35,460 nucleotides of DNA, taken from an uncultured bacterium (GTDB lineage Bacteria; Bacillota; Clostridia; Oscillospirales; Oscillospiraceae). The stretch is from contig CANASS010000021.1 in the NCBI GenBank assembly GCA_947364395.1, forward strand, positions 1 to 35,460, read 5' to 3'. This document shows, in pieces, positions 23,508 to 30,283 of the stretch. The stretch's first letter is position 1. The number at the start of each line of letters is the position of its first letter. Under the pieces are notes generated by a model that saw only the letters and a program-made list of their open reading frames with translations, did no database searches and had not been told where the DNA came from. The position numbers and the translations under genes were made by a program.

Positions 23508-23843
23508 TTATCCCTCGGGCGTCCGGAGACGAAGCGCCAGGATGCCGTTGAGTCCCAAGGTCACCGCCAGCAGTGTGCCCGAGCAGAACCGAAAGGCGTT
23601 GACGGTGTCCAGGAATGCGGAAATGTCCTCAATATCCGCGTAATGGGCCAGCTCAAACACCACCAGGCACAGGGATGCGGCACAACAGGCCAGACTCCCC
23701 ATCCCCAGCATGGAGAGCGTTTTCTTCTCCCTTTTCAGGAACAGCCCCGCCAGGGCCAGCCCCCATGCCGCCAGCCCAAGCCCCAGCTCGCCAACGCCGT
23801 GGAACACAGTGGAAATCAGCGTATCAATCCCCTCCTCTCTCAT
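23508..23843 (-). CDS. Small membrane protein of the DUF2975/YozG operon
   Basis: About 111 residues with three probable membrane helices: LGLGLAAWGLALAGLFL, MLGMGSLACCAASLCLVVFELA, and FCSGTLLAVTLGLNGILAL. A charged loop (KREKKTL) lies between the first two. Its start (ATG 23843) lies inside the end of the HTH gene (20-nt overlap). The strong AGGAGGGG site lies within the first codons, so a start slightly downstream at a non-ATG codon is also possible. No family recognised. Position suggests cotranscription with the regulator and DUF2975 protein. Confidence 0.65.
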   Translation of the reverse strand: MREEGIDTLISTVFHGVGELGLGLAAWGLALAGLFLKREKKTLSMLGMGSLACCAASLCLVVFELAHYADIEDISAFLDTVNAFRFCSGTLLAVTLGLNGILALRLRTPEG

Positions 23844-24054
23844 TCTCCGCTTCGGGCACAAACTCCAAAATGTCCCCCGGCTGGCAGTCCAGCGCCTTGC
23901 AGATGGCCTCCAGCGTGGAAAAACGCACCGCCTTGGCCTTGTTGTTCTTCAAAATGGACAGGTTGGCCATGGTCACGTCCACCTTCTGGGACAGCTCCCC
24001 AAGGGACATCTTCCGCTTGGCCATCATCACGTCCAGGTTCACCACAATCGCCAT
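23824..24054 (-). CDS. YozG-like Cro/C1-type transcriptional regulator
   Basis: A 76-residue protein that is almost entirely one XRE helix-turn-helix: MAIVVNLDVMMAKRKMSLGELSQKV starts the domain, TMANLSILKNNKAKAVRFSTLEAI is the turn and recognition region, and CKALDCQPGDILEF closes it. This closely fits the short YozG-type regulators that accompany DUF2975 membrane proteins in Firmicutes. GGGGGCGG precedes the ATG, 10 nt after the DUF2975 stop codon. A palindrome upstream of the operon is a likely autoregulatory operator. DUF2975/YozG pairs have no well-established physiological role. Confidence 0.93.
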   Translation of the reverse strand: MAIVVNLDVMMAKRKMSLGELSQKVDVTMANLSILKNNKAKAVRFSTLEAICKALDCQPGDILEFVPEAENERGGD

Positions 24055-24064
24055 ACGCCGCCCC

Positions 24065-24646
24065 CTAGATGGTCAGGTCATTTTCCGCCTTCATCTGGGC
24101 GGCCTGCCGGAACAGGGCGGACATGACCATAAACAGCAGCCCGCCCATCAGGAAGATGGGGACAAACAGAGCGTTGTAGGTCAGCAGCGGGCCGATGTTC
24201 CCATAATAGGCCAGCCCCCACACCAACCGCGCCAGCGCCGCCCCGGAAATCGCAAAACAGCACACCGCCGCCCGCTTCAGGCTTTTGGCGTTGTCCATGA
24301 CAAAGGGGTTGCCCTTCAGGATGGTGTCCAGCACCCGCTTGCCCTGCCAGAGAATGATGGCGGTGCACACGCCGCAGGACAGCAGAAATACCATCAGTAC
24401 CGCCGCGTAGGGGTCTTCCGCCAACGCCCAATATTCCGGTGACCAGCACAGGGTGAAAACTGACAGAAGCCGCGCCGGGAGCTCCAGCGGGTTTTCATAG
24501 GGCGTCAGCTCACCCAACATGCCCAGCTCACTCCTCATCAGCGCCAATCCGGGCACAAAAAATAGTACGATGATATTGCAGGCTAAGACCACAATTGCCA
24601 TGACCCACAGGACTCTGGCCAGCTTCCGCACAGAAATCCGTTCCAT
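24065..24646 (-). CDS. DUF2975-family membrane protein
   Basis: A 193-residue integral membrane protein with four predicted helices: VLWVMAIVVLACNIIVLFFVPG, AAVLMVFLLSCGVCTAIILW, RAAVCCFAISGAALARLVWGL, and ALFVPIFLMGGLLFMVMSALF. The segment GKRVLDTILKGNPFVMDNAKSLKRAA between helices 2 and 3 is the conserved DUF2975 signature (GNPF..N...L). ATG 24646 is chosen for its AGAGGTGG 7 nt upstream. It is the first gene of a three-gene operon with a YozG-like regulator, the normal partner of this family. The molecular function is unknown. Confidence 0.9.
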   Translation of the reverse strand: MERISVRKLARVLWVMAIVVLACNIIVLFFVPGLALMRSELGMLGELTPYENPLELPARLLSVFTLCWSPEYWALAEDPYAAVLMVFLLSCGVCTAIILWQGKRVLDTILKGNPFVMDNAKSLKRAAVCCFAISGAALARLVWGLAYYGNIGPLLTYNALFVPIFLMGGLLFMVMSALFRQAAQMKAENDLTI

Positions 24647-24668
24647 ATTCAACCACCTCTTGTCCCAC

Positions 24669-24697
24669 AGCTTACCACTCTATATATCGTTTGTCAA
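24669..24697 (-). promoter_or_regulatory. Promoter of the DUF2975/YozG operon
   Basis: On the minus strand, a perfect TTGACA (plus 24692-24697), 17 nt ending in TGG, then TAAGCT (plus 24669-24674). The -10 is weak, but the extended TGn may compensate, as expected for a regulated promoter. Confidence 0.6.
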
Positions 24698-24706
24698 GTA
24701 TTATTT

Positions 24707-24726
24707 ATTGTTTTTCGATAAACAAT
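24707..24726. promoter_or_regulatory. Candidate operator palindrome of the YozG-like regulator
   Basis: A 20-bp near-palindrome with half-sites ATTGTTTTTC and GATAAACAAT (9 of 10 positions symmetrical), directly upstream of the TTGACA box. Its position and AT-richness in GC-rich DNA suggest a binding site for the XRE regulator encoded in the same operon. Confidence 0.55.
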
Positions 24727-24736
24727 TGGCGCAGAG

Positions 24737-24763
24737 AAGCCCTCCGCCACAGGCGGAGGGCTT
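24737..24763 (-). terminator. Terminator-like hairpin after the CPBP gene
   Basis: AAGCCCTCCGCC and its complement around a 3-nt loop, 8 nt after the stop codon at 24772. The T-tract is imperfect (CTTCTCT). Confidence 0.7.
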
Positions 24764-24771
24764 TCGGACGC

Positions 24772-25674
24772 TCAACTCTCCCAGGGGTCGAATTCGTAAA
24801 TGCCGGGGACCATGGGCATGGCCTGGACGGCTGGCGGCTTGGGCTCCCGCCAGAACAGCTTTTTAATCCCTTTTCGATCCAGGATGGGCAGGACGATGGC
24901 CAGGAGCAGCAGCACGCCCATGGCGATGAGGTACTCCGTCCCCGACTCGCTCTCCGGCACCAGATCCAATATCTGGCTGATGCTGTTGAACGCCATGTGG
25001 GCCAAAACCGACGGCCAGATGGAGCCCGCGCGCAGGTCCATATAGCCGAAAATACTCCCCAGCACGAAGGCGTAGCCGGACCAGACCGGGTGGCCGTGGC
25101 ACGCCCCAAAGATGGCGGCGGACAGGAACATGGCCAGCCACCCCGGCATGGCCTGGTTCAGCCGGGTCATGATGAGCCCCCGGAAGATCACCTCCTCCAC
25201 CAGCGGGGCCGCCGCCACCACGGCAATAAAGCTTAACACACCCCCGGAGGTGATGCCGGCGGAGGCGTCGCTGTAGCTCTCAAGCCATTCCTCCGGCAGA
25301 GAGGCCAGCACCAGATTCACCGCCAGAAACAGCGCCGGAACCAGACACACCCCGCTCCACAGCGTGGGCCCGTCCACCCGCCGCAGCCACAGGGCCTCGC
25401 TGAACCTCTTCCGGCGGATGAGATAGAACAGCATCACAATGAACAGGGTCAGCATGTTGGCGATCAGGGAAAAGGTCATGGAGTGCTCCACAATGGCCTG
25501 GAAGGGCAGGCTCCCGTCCACAGGCTTGCCCTCCAGCGTCATCTGGAGAACCGTGGCCACCATCACCGGCGCCATTACCAGCACCTGGGTCCCCAAAAAC
25601 AGGGCCAGAAAGCACAGAGACTTCAGCAGGGCCAGCAGCACCTGAGCCGCCCGCTCCCCCGCGCTGGGCTTCAC
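24772..25674 (-). CDS. CPBP-family (CAAX-like) intramembrane metalloprotease
   Basis: A 300-residue polytopic membrane protein. The CPBP/Abi signature is complete. Motif 1 is E160-E161 in PLVEEVIFRGLI with R165, motif 2 is FGACHGH with H193, and motif 3 is H226/N230 in LAHMAFN. These residues form the glutamate-type catalytic site of the Rce1/CPBP fold. Membrane segments precede (FLALFLGTQVLVMAPVMVATV; LIANMLTLFIVMLFYLI) and follow it. The GTG start overlaps the sirtuin stop codon by 4 nt (GTGA), so the two are translationally coupled. Bacterial CPBP proteins act in peptide maturation, bacteriocin self-immunity or regulated proteolysis; no bacteriocin gene is visible here. The C-terminal tail is Pro-rich and cytoplasmic or outer, not resolved. 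Confidence 0.9.
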   Translation of the reverse strand: MKPSAGERAAQVLLALLKSLCFLALFLGTQVLVMAPVMVATVLQMTLEGKPVDGSLPFQAIVEHSMTFSLIANMLTLFIVMLFYLIRRKRFSEALWLRRVDGPTLWSGVCLVPALFLAVNLVLASLPEEWLESYSDASAGITSGGVLSFIAVVAAAPLVEEVIFRGLIMTRLNQAMPGWLAMFLSAAIFGACHGHPVWSGYAFVLGSIFGYMDLRAGSIWPSVLAHMAFNSISQILDLVPESESGTEYLIAMGVLLLLAIVLPILDRKGIKKLFWREPKPPAVQAMPMVPGIYEFDPWES

Positions 25675-26393
25675 AGTACCATCCCTCCCAGCACCTTGCC
25701 GATGGGGTCGTGGATCACCAGATCAGCTTGTCCGTCGTAGGGGGTGGGGTCCCGGTTAATGAGCACCAGCTTATTTCCCCGGTAATAGTTGATGAGCCCC
25801 GCCGCCGGATACACCACCAGAGAGGTACCGCCGATGATGAGCACATCCGCCCTGGCGATGGCCTCCACAGCGCCCGCAACGGTATCCTGGTCCAGCCCCT
25901 CCTCGTAGAGCACCACGTCCGGCTTCACCAGTCCGCCGCACACCGGGCAATGGGGCACGCCCTTCCCCTCCGCGATGAAATCCACGCCGTAAAAGGTCCT
26001 GCACTTGGTGCAGTAATTGCGGTGGACCGAGCCGTGGAGCTCATACACCGCCTGACTGCCCGCCAGCTGGTGGAGGCCGTCGATGTTCTGGGTAACCACC
26101 GCCTTCAGCCTGCCCGCCCGCTCCAGCTCCGCCAGCTTCAAATGGGCGGCGTTGGGCTTGGCATCCAGGCAGAGCATCTTATCCCGGTAAAAGCGGTAAA
26201 AGTCCTCGGTATTTTGAACGAAATAGGTGTGGCTCAGGATGGTCTCCGGCGGCTGGTCGTATTTCTGATTGTACAGGCCGTCCACGCTGCGGAAGTCCGG
26301 GATGCCGCTCTCGGTGGACACCCCCGCCCCGCCAAAGAAAACAATATTATCGCTGTCCTGAATCCATTTCTGCAATTGCTCCTGCGGCGTCAT
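25671..26393 (-). CDS. cobB: NAD-dependent protein deacylase (sirtuin)
   Basis: A 240-residue sirtuin core of normal bacterial length. The Rossmann NAD site is shown by FFGGAGVSTESGIPDFRS (residues 19-36) and TQNIDGLHQLAG. The catalytic His is in YELHGSVHRNYC. The structural zinc is held by CTKC and CPVC. GTSLVVYPAAG and LINRDPTPYD complete the NAD pocket. It removes acetyl or related acyl groups from lysines with NAD+ consumption, yielding nicotinamide and O-acyl-ADP-ribose. It is transcribed from its own extended -10 promoter just past the arginine-operon terminator and is coupled to the CPBP protease gene by a GTGA overlap. Confidence 0.95.
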   Translation of the reverse strand: MTPQEQLQKWIQDSDNIVFFGGAGVSTESGIPDFRSVDGLYNQKYDQPPETILSHTYFVQNTEDFYRFYRDKMLCLDAKPNAAHLKLAELERAGRLKAVVTQNIDGLHQLAGSQAVYELHGSVHRNYCTKCRTFYGVDFIAEGKGVPHCPVCGGLVKPDVVLYEEGLDQDTVAGAVEAIARADVLIIGGTSLVVYPAAGLINYYRGNKLVLINRDPTPYDGQADLVIHDPIGKVLGGMVL

Positions 26394-26415
26394 GGCTGTT
26401 CCCTCCTTTATCTGG

Positions 26416-26424
26416 ATTATAGCA
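26416..26424 (-). promoter_or_regulatory. Extended -10 promoter of the sirtuin/CPBP operon
   Basis: On the minus strand TGC directly precedes a perfect TATAAT (plus 26416-26421). The -35 region falls in the T-tract of the arginine terminator and does not resemble TTGACA. Confidence 0.65.
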
Positions 26425-26434
26425 CACCGAGTCC

Positions 26435-26470
26435 AAAAAGAAAAGCCCTCTCCAAAGGGAAGAGGGCTTT
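26435..26470 (-). terminator. Terminator of the arginine operon
   Basis: On the minus strand AAAGCCCTCT and AGAGGGCTTT (plus 26461-26470 and 26442-26451) form the stem, followed by TTTTCTTTTT. It lies 9 nt after the argF stop codon. Confidence 0.88.
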
Positions 26471-26479
26471 CAGTTCCGC

Positions 26480-27394
26480 CTAATCTTTCATCAACAGATA
26501 CAAAACCGCCTTCTGGGCGTGGAGCCGGTTCTCCGCCTCCTCGAAGATCTCATCGGCGTGGTCCTCAAACACCTGGGCGCTGATCTCCTCCCCCTTGTGG
26601 GCGGGGAGACAGTGCTGAACCATACAGCCGGGGTGGGTGAGCTTCATCAAGTTCTCGTCAATGCAGTAGCCCGTGAACGCCTTCGCCCGGACGGCCCGCT
26701 CCTCCTCCTGGCCCATGGAGGCCCACACATCGGTAATCACCACATCGGCGTCCACCACGGCGTCCGCGGGAACCCGGACCAGCTCAAATCTGCGGTCCGT
26801 CACGGTTTTGGCGAAGTCCAGCACCACCGGGTCCGGGTCGTACCCCTCCGGGCAGGCCACGGATACGTCCATGCCGCATTTCAGGCCGCCCACAATGAGG
26901 GAGTTGGCCATGTTGTTGCCGTCCCCCACAAAGGCCAGCTTCAGCCCCTCCAGCCGGGTCATCTTCTCCCGGACGGTCATCAGGTCGGCCAGCACCTGGC
27001 AGGGGTGGGCAAAGTCGGTGAGGCCGTTGACCACGGGGATGGGCGCCATCCGGGCCAAGGCCTCCACCTCCGCCTGGGCAAAGGTGCGGATCATGATGCC
27101 GTCGCAGTACCGGGCCAGCACACGGGCGGTGTCCTCCACCGGCTCCCCCCGTCCGATCTGGCTCTCCTTGCCGGACAGGAACAGGGCGTGGCCCCCCAGC
27201 TGGTACATGCCCACCTCAAAGGACACCCGGGTCCTTGTGGAGTTCTTCTCAAAGATCATGGCCAGGGTCTTGCCCCTCAGATGGTCGTGGGCGATGTTGT
27301 GCTTCTGGCTGAACTTCATCTGGTCCGCCGTGTCCAGAATCTCGTGGATGTCCTCCCGGGACAGGTCCAGCAGCTTGAGCAAGTCTTTTTTCAT
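26480..27394 (-). CDS. argF: Ornithine carbamoyltransferase
   Basis: A 304-residue enzyme of standard length. The carbamoyl-phosphate site is STRTR at residues 52-56, with HPCQ at 130-133. The ornithine-binding region is the HCLP motif (VQHCLPAHKGEE) near 263. FVGDGNNMANSL is the domain-2 nucleotide-fold segment. It makes citrulline from ornithine and carbamoyl phosphate, step 6 of arginine synthesis. ATG 27394 has AGGAGG and overlaps the methyltransferase stop by 4 nt (ATGA), so the longer upstream frame is rejected. It is the last gene of the arginine operon. A catabolic OTC is unlikely given this context. Confidence 0.97.
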   Translation of the reverse strand: MKKDLLKLLDLSREDIHEILDTADQMKFSQKHNIAHDHLRGKTLAMIFEKNSTRTRVSFEVGMYQLGGHALFLSGKESQIGRGEPVEDTARVLARYCDGIMIRTFAQAEVEALARMAPIPVVNGLTDFAHPCQVLADLMTVREKMTRLEGLKLAFVGDGNNMANSLIVGGLKCGMDVSVACPEGYDPDPVVLDFAKTVTDRRFELVRVPADAVVDADVVITDVWASMGQEEERAVRAKAFTGYCIDENLMKLTHPGCMVQHCLPAHKGEEISAQVFEDHADEIFEEAENRLHAQKAVLYLLMKD

Positions 27395-28161
27395 ATTGAC
27401 GCCTCCTGTTTTTGAGCCAGCACACAATACCAGCCGGCCTCCTCCGGGTTCACAGACTCCCGAAACGCAGGCAGGCACATGAGTTCGATCTTCTCATAAC
27501 CCAGCCGCCGCAGTTCGTCCAGCAGCAAACGCCGTCTCAAAGGAAAATAGTGCTCCTCAAAAATCTCCTTTTGAAAAATTTGATTGTCCCGCTCAAAGGT
27601 GTAGAGCAGGTTAAACGTCATGGAGCCGTCCCCATGGTGGTCCCAGACCTGAACCAGATTCATCCTCACATCGTCCAGAAACGTAGGATTGTACAAATAA
27701 AAGCGCTGCTTTGTCTCCAGTATTCTGTCCCAGTTCCGAATATCCACATACAGATATCCCCCCGGCCTGACCAGCCGGTCCATCTGGGCAAGCACCCCCG
27801 GCACCTCATCGTTGGACACATAGGGGAGGGAGTTCCCCGTGCTGGCCACGCAGTCGAAGGTCCTGTCAAAGCGCCCGTCCAGCCGCCGGAAATCACTGAT
27901 GCGCAGATCAATTGGAAATCCCCGCTTTCCAGCCTTTTCCCTGCACCGCTCCAGCATTGCGCCGCTCAAGTCGGAGCCGTACAGCTCCACCCCCAGCTCT
28001 CCCAGGGGCAGGGTCAGATTGCCGGAGCCTATGCTCACATCCAGCAGGGTCTTTACCTGCTTCCCCGCCAGCACCGATTCCCAGTGGCGTTTGGTGATCT
28101 GATATCGTTCTTCCGTCTCCAGCAAATCGTAGATGTCCGCCCTATCGTAAAGGCTTGCCAT
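27391..28161 (-). CDS. Class I SAM-dependent methyltransferase embedded in the arginine operon
   Basis: A 256-residue Rossmann-fold methyltransferase. Motif I is LLDVSIGSGNLTLPL (about residues 39-53), followed by the acidic-strand LYGSDLSGAM, motif II-like FDCVASTGNSLPYV, and the C-terminal segment GYLYVDIRNWDRI. ATG 28161 has AAGGAGG 8 nt upstream. It overlaps argF by 4 nt and follows argD by 14 nt, so it is fully embedded in the operon. The fold is typical of small-molecule methyltransferases, but the substrate is unknown. No known arginine-pathway step needs SAM. The C-terminal 80 residues (FERDNQIFQKEIFEEHYFP) are mixed alpha/beta without a recognised motif. Confidence 0.88.
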   Translation of the reverse strand: MASLYDRADIYDLLETEERYQITKRHWESVLAGKQVKTLLDVSIGSGNLTLPLGELGVELYGSDLSGAMLERCREKAGKRGFPIDLRISDFRRLDGRFDRTFDCVASTGNSLPYVSNDEVPGVLAQMDRLVRPGGYLYVDIRNWDRILETKQRFYLYNPTFLDDVRMNLVQVWDHHGDGSMTFNLLYTFERDNQIFQKEIFEEHYFPLRRRLLLDELRRLGYEKIELMCLPAFRESVNPEEAGWYCVLAQKQEASI

Positions 28162-28175
28162 GGTCCCGCCTCCTT

Positions 28176-29351
28176 TTAGAGCAATGCCCCTTTCAGAATG
28201 GCCAGCCCTTTGTCCATCTCCTCTTTGGTGATAGTCAGCGGCGGCAGGAACCGCAGGCCCGGCCCGGCGGTGAGGGACAGCAGGCCCGCCCGGTTCAGCT
28301 TGGCGCACAGCTCCTTGTTGGAGAAGCCGTCCTTCACCTCCACGCCGATCATCAGCCCCATGCCCCGGGTCTTGCCCAGGCAGGGCAGGCCCATGTCCTC
28401 AATGGATTCCCGCAGATAGGCGCCTTTTTCCTTCACCTGGGCGATGGCCCCATCGTCCAGAATATCCAGCACCGCGCAGGCCGCGGCGGCGGACACCGGG
28501 TTTCCCCCAAAGGTGGAGGCATGATCGCCGGGGCCGAACACCTTGCGGCACCGCTCGCTCACCAGGAAGCCGCCCATGGGCAGGCCCCCGGCCACCCCCT
28601 TGGCGAAGGAAACCGCGTCGGGCTGGACGCCGTACTGCTGGAAGCAGAACAGGGAGCCGGTGCGGCCAATGCCGGTCTGCACCTCGTCCACCAGGAACAG
28701 CCAGTCCCGGTCGGCGCACAGCTGGACCAGCTCATGGACGAAATCCGGGTCCAGAGGCAGCACACCCCCCTCTCCCTGGACCAGCTCCACCAGCACGGCG
28801 CACACATCGTGGCCCGCCGCCTGCTTCACGCTGTCCAAATCGGGGTCCGCCCGGCGGAAGCCCTCGGTGAAGGGGAAGAAGTATTTGTGAAACACGTCCT
28901 GTCCCGTGGCGGCCAGGGTGGTGATGGTGCGGCCGTGGAAAGAGCGGTTCAGCGTGATGGTGGTGCCCCGCCCTTCACCGTATTTCTCCCAGGACCATTT
29001 CCGGGCCAGCTTGATGATTCCTTCGTTGGCCTCCGCCCCGGAGTTGCCGAAGAAAGCCGCCGCCATTCCGGACCGGGTGCACAGCTTTTCCGCCAGCTGC
29101 ACATAGGGCGCGGAGTAGTATAGATTGGATACATGGGCCAGCTTCCCGGCCTGTTCCGCCACCGCCGCCTGCCATTGGGGGTTGGCGGCGCCCACCGACA
29201 GCACCCCGATGCCGGAGGCGAAGTCGATGTACTCTTTGCCGTCCAGGCCGTACAGGGTGGCTCCCTGGCCCCGGTCCAAAGCGATGGGGTTCCGGCCATA
29301 GCTCTGAATGACATACCGGCTGTCCAGCCCTCTCAATTCCTCAAAGGTCAT
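28176..29351 (-). CDS. argD: Acetylornithine aminotransferase
   Basis: A 391-residue class III PLP aminotransferase. The substrate loop is SGIGVLSVGAANP, phosphate-binding is FGNSGAEANEGIIKLAR (residues 101-117), the PLP-ring Asp is D222 in LVDEVQTGIGRTG, and the Schiff-base lysine is K251 in SFAKGVAGG. HASTFGGNPVSAAA follows. It converts N-acetylglutamate semialdehyde to N2-acetylornithine with glutamate as donor (step 4). ATG 29351 is chosen for AAGGGGAG 7-8 nt upstream; the 15-residue longer frame runs back into a spacer repeat. The argB-argD gap is 58 nt and contains that repeat. Confidence 0.95.
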   Translation of the reverse strand: MTFEELRGLDSRYVIQSYGRNPIALDRGQGATLYGLDGKEYIDFASGIGVLSVGAANPQWQAAVAEQAGKLAHVSNLYYSAPYVQLAEKLCTRSGMAAAFFGNSGAEANEGIIKLARKWSWEKYGEGRGTTITLNRSFHGRTITTLAATGQDVFHKYFFPFTEGFRRADPDLDSVKQAAGHDVCAVLVELVQGEGGVLPLDPDFVHELVQLCADRDWLFLVDEVQTGIGRTGSLFCFQQYGVQPDAVSFAKGVAGGLPMGGFLVSERCRKVFGPGDHASTFGGNPVSAAAACAVLDILDDGAIAQVKEKGAYLRESIEDMGLPCLGKTRGMGLMIGVEVKDGFSNKELCAKLNRAGLLSLTAGPGLRFLPPLTITKEEMDKGLAILKGALL

Positions 29352-29375
29352 ATAGATGTTCTCCCCTTTACACGA

Positions 29376-29389
29376 TATCACGCCTCGCC
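29376..29389. repeat. Spacer repeat copy 1 (argB-argD gap)
   Basis: TATCACGCCTCGCC here is identical to 34980-34993 in the argG-flavodoxin gap. The following ~20 nt are also related (cggcggc..gga.gct). Confidence 0.6.
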
Positions 29390-29409
29390 CGCGCACGGCG
29401 GCCTGGAGG

Positions 29410-30264
29410 CTAAACCGTTATCATCGTACCGACTCCGGCGTCGCTTAGGAGCTCAATGAGGATGGAGTGGGGAATACGCCCGTCCAGAATGACGGCGGAG
29501 CGCACGCCGGAGCGCACCGCCTCCACGGCGCAGTCGATCTTGGGAATCATCCCCCCCTGGATGACGCCGTCCTTCACCAGCCCCGGAATCTCCGAGGCCC
29601 GGGCGTGGGGGATCAGGGTATCCTCGTCCTCCGGGTCGGTGAGCAGCCCCCGCACGTCGGTGAGCAGCAGCAGCTTTTCCGCGTTCATGGCGACTGCCAG
29701 CTTGGCGGCGGCGGTGTCGGCGTTCACATTGTAGGCGGTAGAGCCGTCTATCCCCCGGGCCACAGTGGAGATCACCGGGATGTAGCCGTTACGCAAAGCG
29801 TCCTCCACCAGGCCGGGGGCCACCTTCTGGATGGAGCCCACCAGGCCGTACTTTTCGTCCAGCCGGGCGGCCTGGAACAGGTCGGCATCCATGCCGCACA
29901 GGCCCACCGCCCGGCCCCCCTGGCCGTTGATGAGGGCGGCCAGATCCTTGTTCACCTTGCCGCACAGCACCTGCTGGACCACCTCCATGGTCTCCTCGTC
30001 GGTGTAGCGCAGGCCGTCCACAAACCTGGACGCGTGGCCCAGCCGCTTGAGCATATCGCTGATCTCCGGCCCGCCGCCGTGGACCACCACCACCCGGACG
30101 CCCACCAGGGAGAGCAGGATCAGGTCGGAGATCACCGCCCGCCGCAGCTCCTCCGAGATCATGGCGTTACCGCCGTACTTTACCACCACGGTCTTGCCGT
30201 TGTACTTCTGAATATAGGGCATGGCCTCGGCCAGCACCTGGGCCCGGTCAATCAGGGAAGACAT
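29410..30264 (-). CDS. argB: Acetylglutamate kinase
   Basis: A 284-residue amino-acid kinase-fold enzyme. Visible are the ATP/phosphate lysine in VVVKYGGNAM (about residues 24-33), the glycine-rich VVVVHGGGPEI, the acetylglutamate-binding Arg in FVDGLRYTD, YNVNADTAA, LLTDVRGLL, and the second lysine in GGMIPKIDCA. It phosphorylates N-acetylglutamate (step 2). ATG 30264 (MSSLIDRAQ) has GAGGTGG 8 nt upstream. The gene follows argJ by 19 nt. Members with an N-terminal helix extension are arginine-inhibited; the N-terminal segment LIDRAQVLAEAMPYIQKY is compatible with this, but I cannot confirm it. Confidence 0.96.
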   Translation of the reverse strand: MSSLIDRAQVLAEAMPYIQKYNGKTVVVKYGGNAMISEELRRAVISDLILLSLVGVRVVVVHGGGPEISDMLKRLGHASRFVDGLRYTDEETMEVVQQVLCGKVNKDLAALINGQGGRAVGLCGMDADLFQAARLDEKYGLVGSIQKVAPGLVEDALRNGYIPVISTVARGIDGSTAYNVNADTAAAKLAVAMNAEKLLLLTDVRGLLTDPEDEDTLIPHARASEIPGLVKDGVIQGGMIPKIDCAVEAVRSGVRSAVILDGRIPHSILIELLSDAGVGTMITV

Positions 30265-30283
30265 GGTTCTAACCACCTCGTAA

